22,952 nucleotides of DNA, taken from assembly GCA_937910785.1 (NCBI GenBank), contig CALDLG010000215.1:1-22952 (forward strand), written 5' to 3'. The notes under the pieces are model-generated. The model was not told the DNA's origin, did no database searches, and saw only the letters and a list, made by a program, of their open reading frames with translations. Position numbers and translations under genes: made by a program. Source of the DNA: an uncultured Lachnospiraceae bacterium (GTDB lineage Bacteria > Bacillota > Clostridia > Lachnospirales > Lachnospiraceae). Numbering within the stretch: position 1 is the stretch's first letter; each line of letters opens with the position of its first letter. Positions 22,703-22,952 of the stretch are shown here, in pieces.

Positions 22703-22746
22703 AAAAAACAAAAAAGACCGTTTTCTGCATCTCGCAAAAAACCGTC
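22703..22746 (-). terminator. Rho-independent terminator of the tRNA operon
   Basis: On the minus strand GACGGTTTT (22746–22738) pairs with AAAACGGTC (22724–22716) with one mismatch, leaving a 13-nt loop, and is followed by TTTTTTG and more T residues (to 22703). It lies downstream of tRNA-Lys and so should end the tRNA-Phe–tRNA-Lys transcript. Confidence 0.8.
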
Positions 22747-22767
22747 TCCGCACTGAGGATCTCACAC

Positions 22768-22791
22768 AGGGGTTCGAATCCCCTTCAACCC
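22768..22791 (+). pseudogene. Isolated tRNA T-arm and 3' acceptor-strand remnant
   Basis: The plus strand reads a 5-bp T stem (AGGGG/CCCCT) around the T loop TTCGAAT at 22773–22779, then TCAACCC, which could be the 3' acceptor strand of a tRNA. No D arm, anticodon arm or matching 5' GGGTTGA is found upstream, and no CCA follows. Its 15-base core 22769–22783 is the exact reverse complement of the T-arm region of tRNA-Lys at 22814–22828. Confidence 0.5.
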
Positions 22792-22804
22792 TTCCTCTTC
22801 TCAA

Positions 22805-22877
22805 TGAGCCACTGGGGATTCGAACCCCAGACAACTTGATTAAAAGTCAAGTGCTCTACCACCTGAGCTAGTGGCCC
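22805..22877 (-). tRNA. tRNA-Lys (anticodon TTT)
   Basis: A 73-nt cloverleaf read on the minus strand. The acceptor GGGCCAC pairs with GTGGCTC (one G·T), the D stem is GCTC/GAGC, the anticodon stem CTTGA/TCAAG encloses loop CTTTTAA with anticodon TTT, and the T arm is TGGGG-TTCGAAT-CCCCA. The discriminator is A and no CCA is encoded. It lies 24 nt behind tRNA-Phe in the same operon. Confidence 0.97.
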
Positions 22878-22901
22878 ATAACAAATATTAAGAAAGCAAA
22901 A

Positions 22902-22952
22902 TGCCCAGAACCGGAATCGAACCAGTGACACGAGGATTTTCAGTCCTCTGCT
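22902..22952 (-). tRNA. tRNA-Phe (anticodon GAA), 5' part cut by the window edge
   Basis: The last 51 nt of a tRNA are present: the end of the D stem, the anticodon stem GAGGA/TCCTC with loop CTGAAAA (anticodon GAA), the T arm ACTGG-TTCGATT-CCGGT, the acceptor strand TCTGGGC and discriminator A. No CCA is encoded. About 22 nt of the 5' end lie outside the window. Confidence 0.93.

Noticed and set aside
22614..22871. Plus-strand open frame of 85 codons containing a GIRTPDN-like segment
   Set aside because: It is a translation across the antisense strand of tRNA-Lys and the terminator; this peptide is a well-known artefact of tRNA genes.
1..22952. CRISPR arrays, insertion sequences, prophage or toxin-antitoxin genes
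   Set aside because: I saw no regularly spaced direct repeats, transposase or integrase motifs, or terminal inverted repeats. The genes present are mostly core metabolism and housekeeping.

Overview
The window looks like chromosomal DNA from a low- to mid-GC Firmicute of class Clostridia, most likely a Lachnospiraceae-type gut anaerobe (inference, no search run). Supporting signs are a FabK-based type II fatty-acid synthesis cluster, a Bacillus/Clostridium-type yaaO–yaaR–holB–ricT(yaaT)–trmN6(yabB)–rsmI(yabC) block, strong purine-rich Shine-Dalgarno sites, TTGACA/TATAAT promoters, and tRNA genes without an encoded CCA. Every protein gene I accept lies on the minus strand, so transcription runs from high to low coordinates.

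Reading in the direction of transcription: (1) 22952–22703 holds a cut-off tRNA-Phe, tRNA-Lys(TTT), an inverted tRNA T-arm remnant and a terminator. (2) 22517–18506 is a tightly overlapping set of four genes: an HD hydrolase, a CgeB-like glycosyltransferase, a second HD hydrolase and an Orn/Lys/Arg decarboxylase-family enzyme (YaaO). (3) 18499–14302 is a housekeeping operon with its own promoter: yaaR, holB (DNA polymerase III delta'), ricT, trmN6 and rsmI. The tmk and yaaQ genes that sit between yaaO and yaaR in Bacillus, and yabA, are absent here.

(4) 14300–7296 is the fatty-acid synthesis cluster, in two transcription units: acpP–fabK, then fabD–fabG–fabF–fabZ–(FabK-like flavoprotein)–fabH. 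Both units start at a promoter whose -10 box abuts a TTTGA-N3-TCAAA palindrome resembling the FabT-type operator, and a hairpin terminator lies between them. No acetyl-CoA carboxylase genes are present. The extra flavoprotein is a FabK paralogue with a C-terminal four-cysteine motif. (5) 7101–5635 encodes an orphan polytopic membrane protein of GT-C type.

(6) 5501–154 is a sugar-acid and plant-polysaccharide module: a KDPG/KHG aldolase with a fused VOC-like domain, a LacI-family regulator, a GH51 alpha-L-arabinofuranosidase and a type B carboxylesterase. The arabinofuranosidase has a near-consensus promoter with a LacI-type operator directly downstream, so the adjacent regulator probably controls it. 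Terminators close the lacI and esterase genes.

I saw no CRISPR array, insertion sequence, phage gene or obvious defence system. The most noteworthy items are the paired fatty-acid operators, the cysteine-bearing FabK paralogue, the aldolase–VOC fusion, the HD–glycosyltransferase–HD gene set and the inverted T-arm beside tRNA-Lys.
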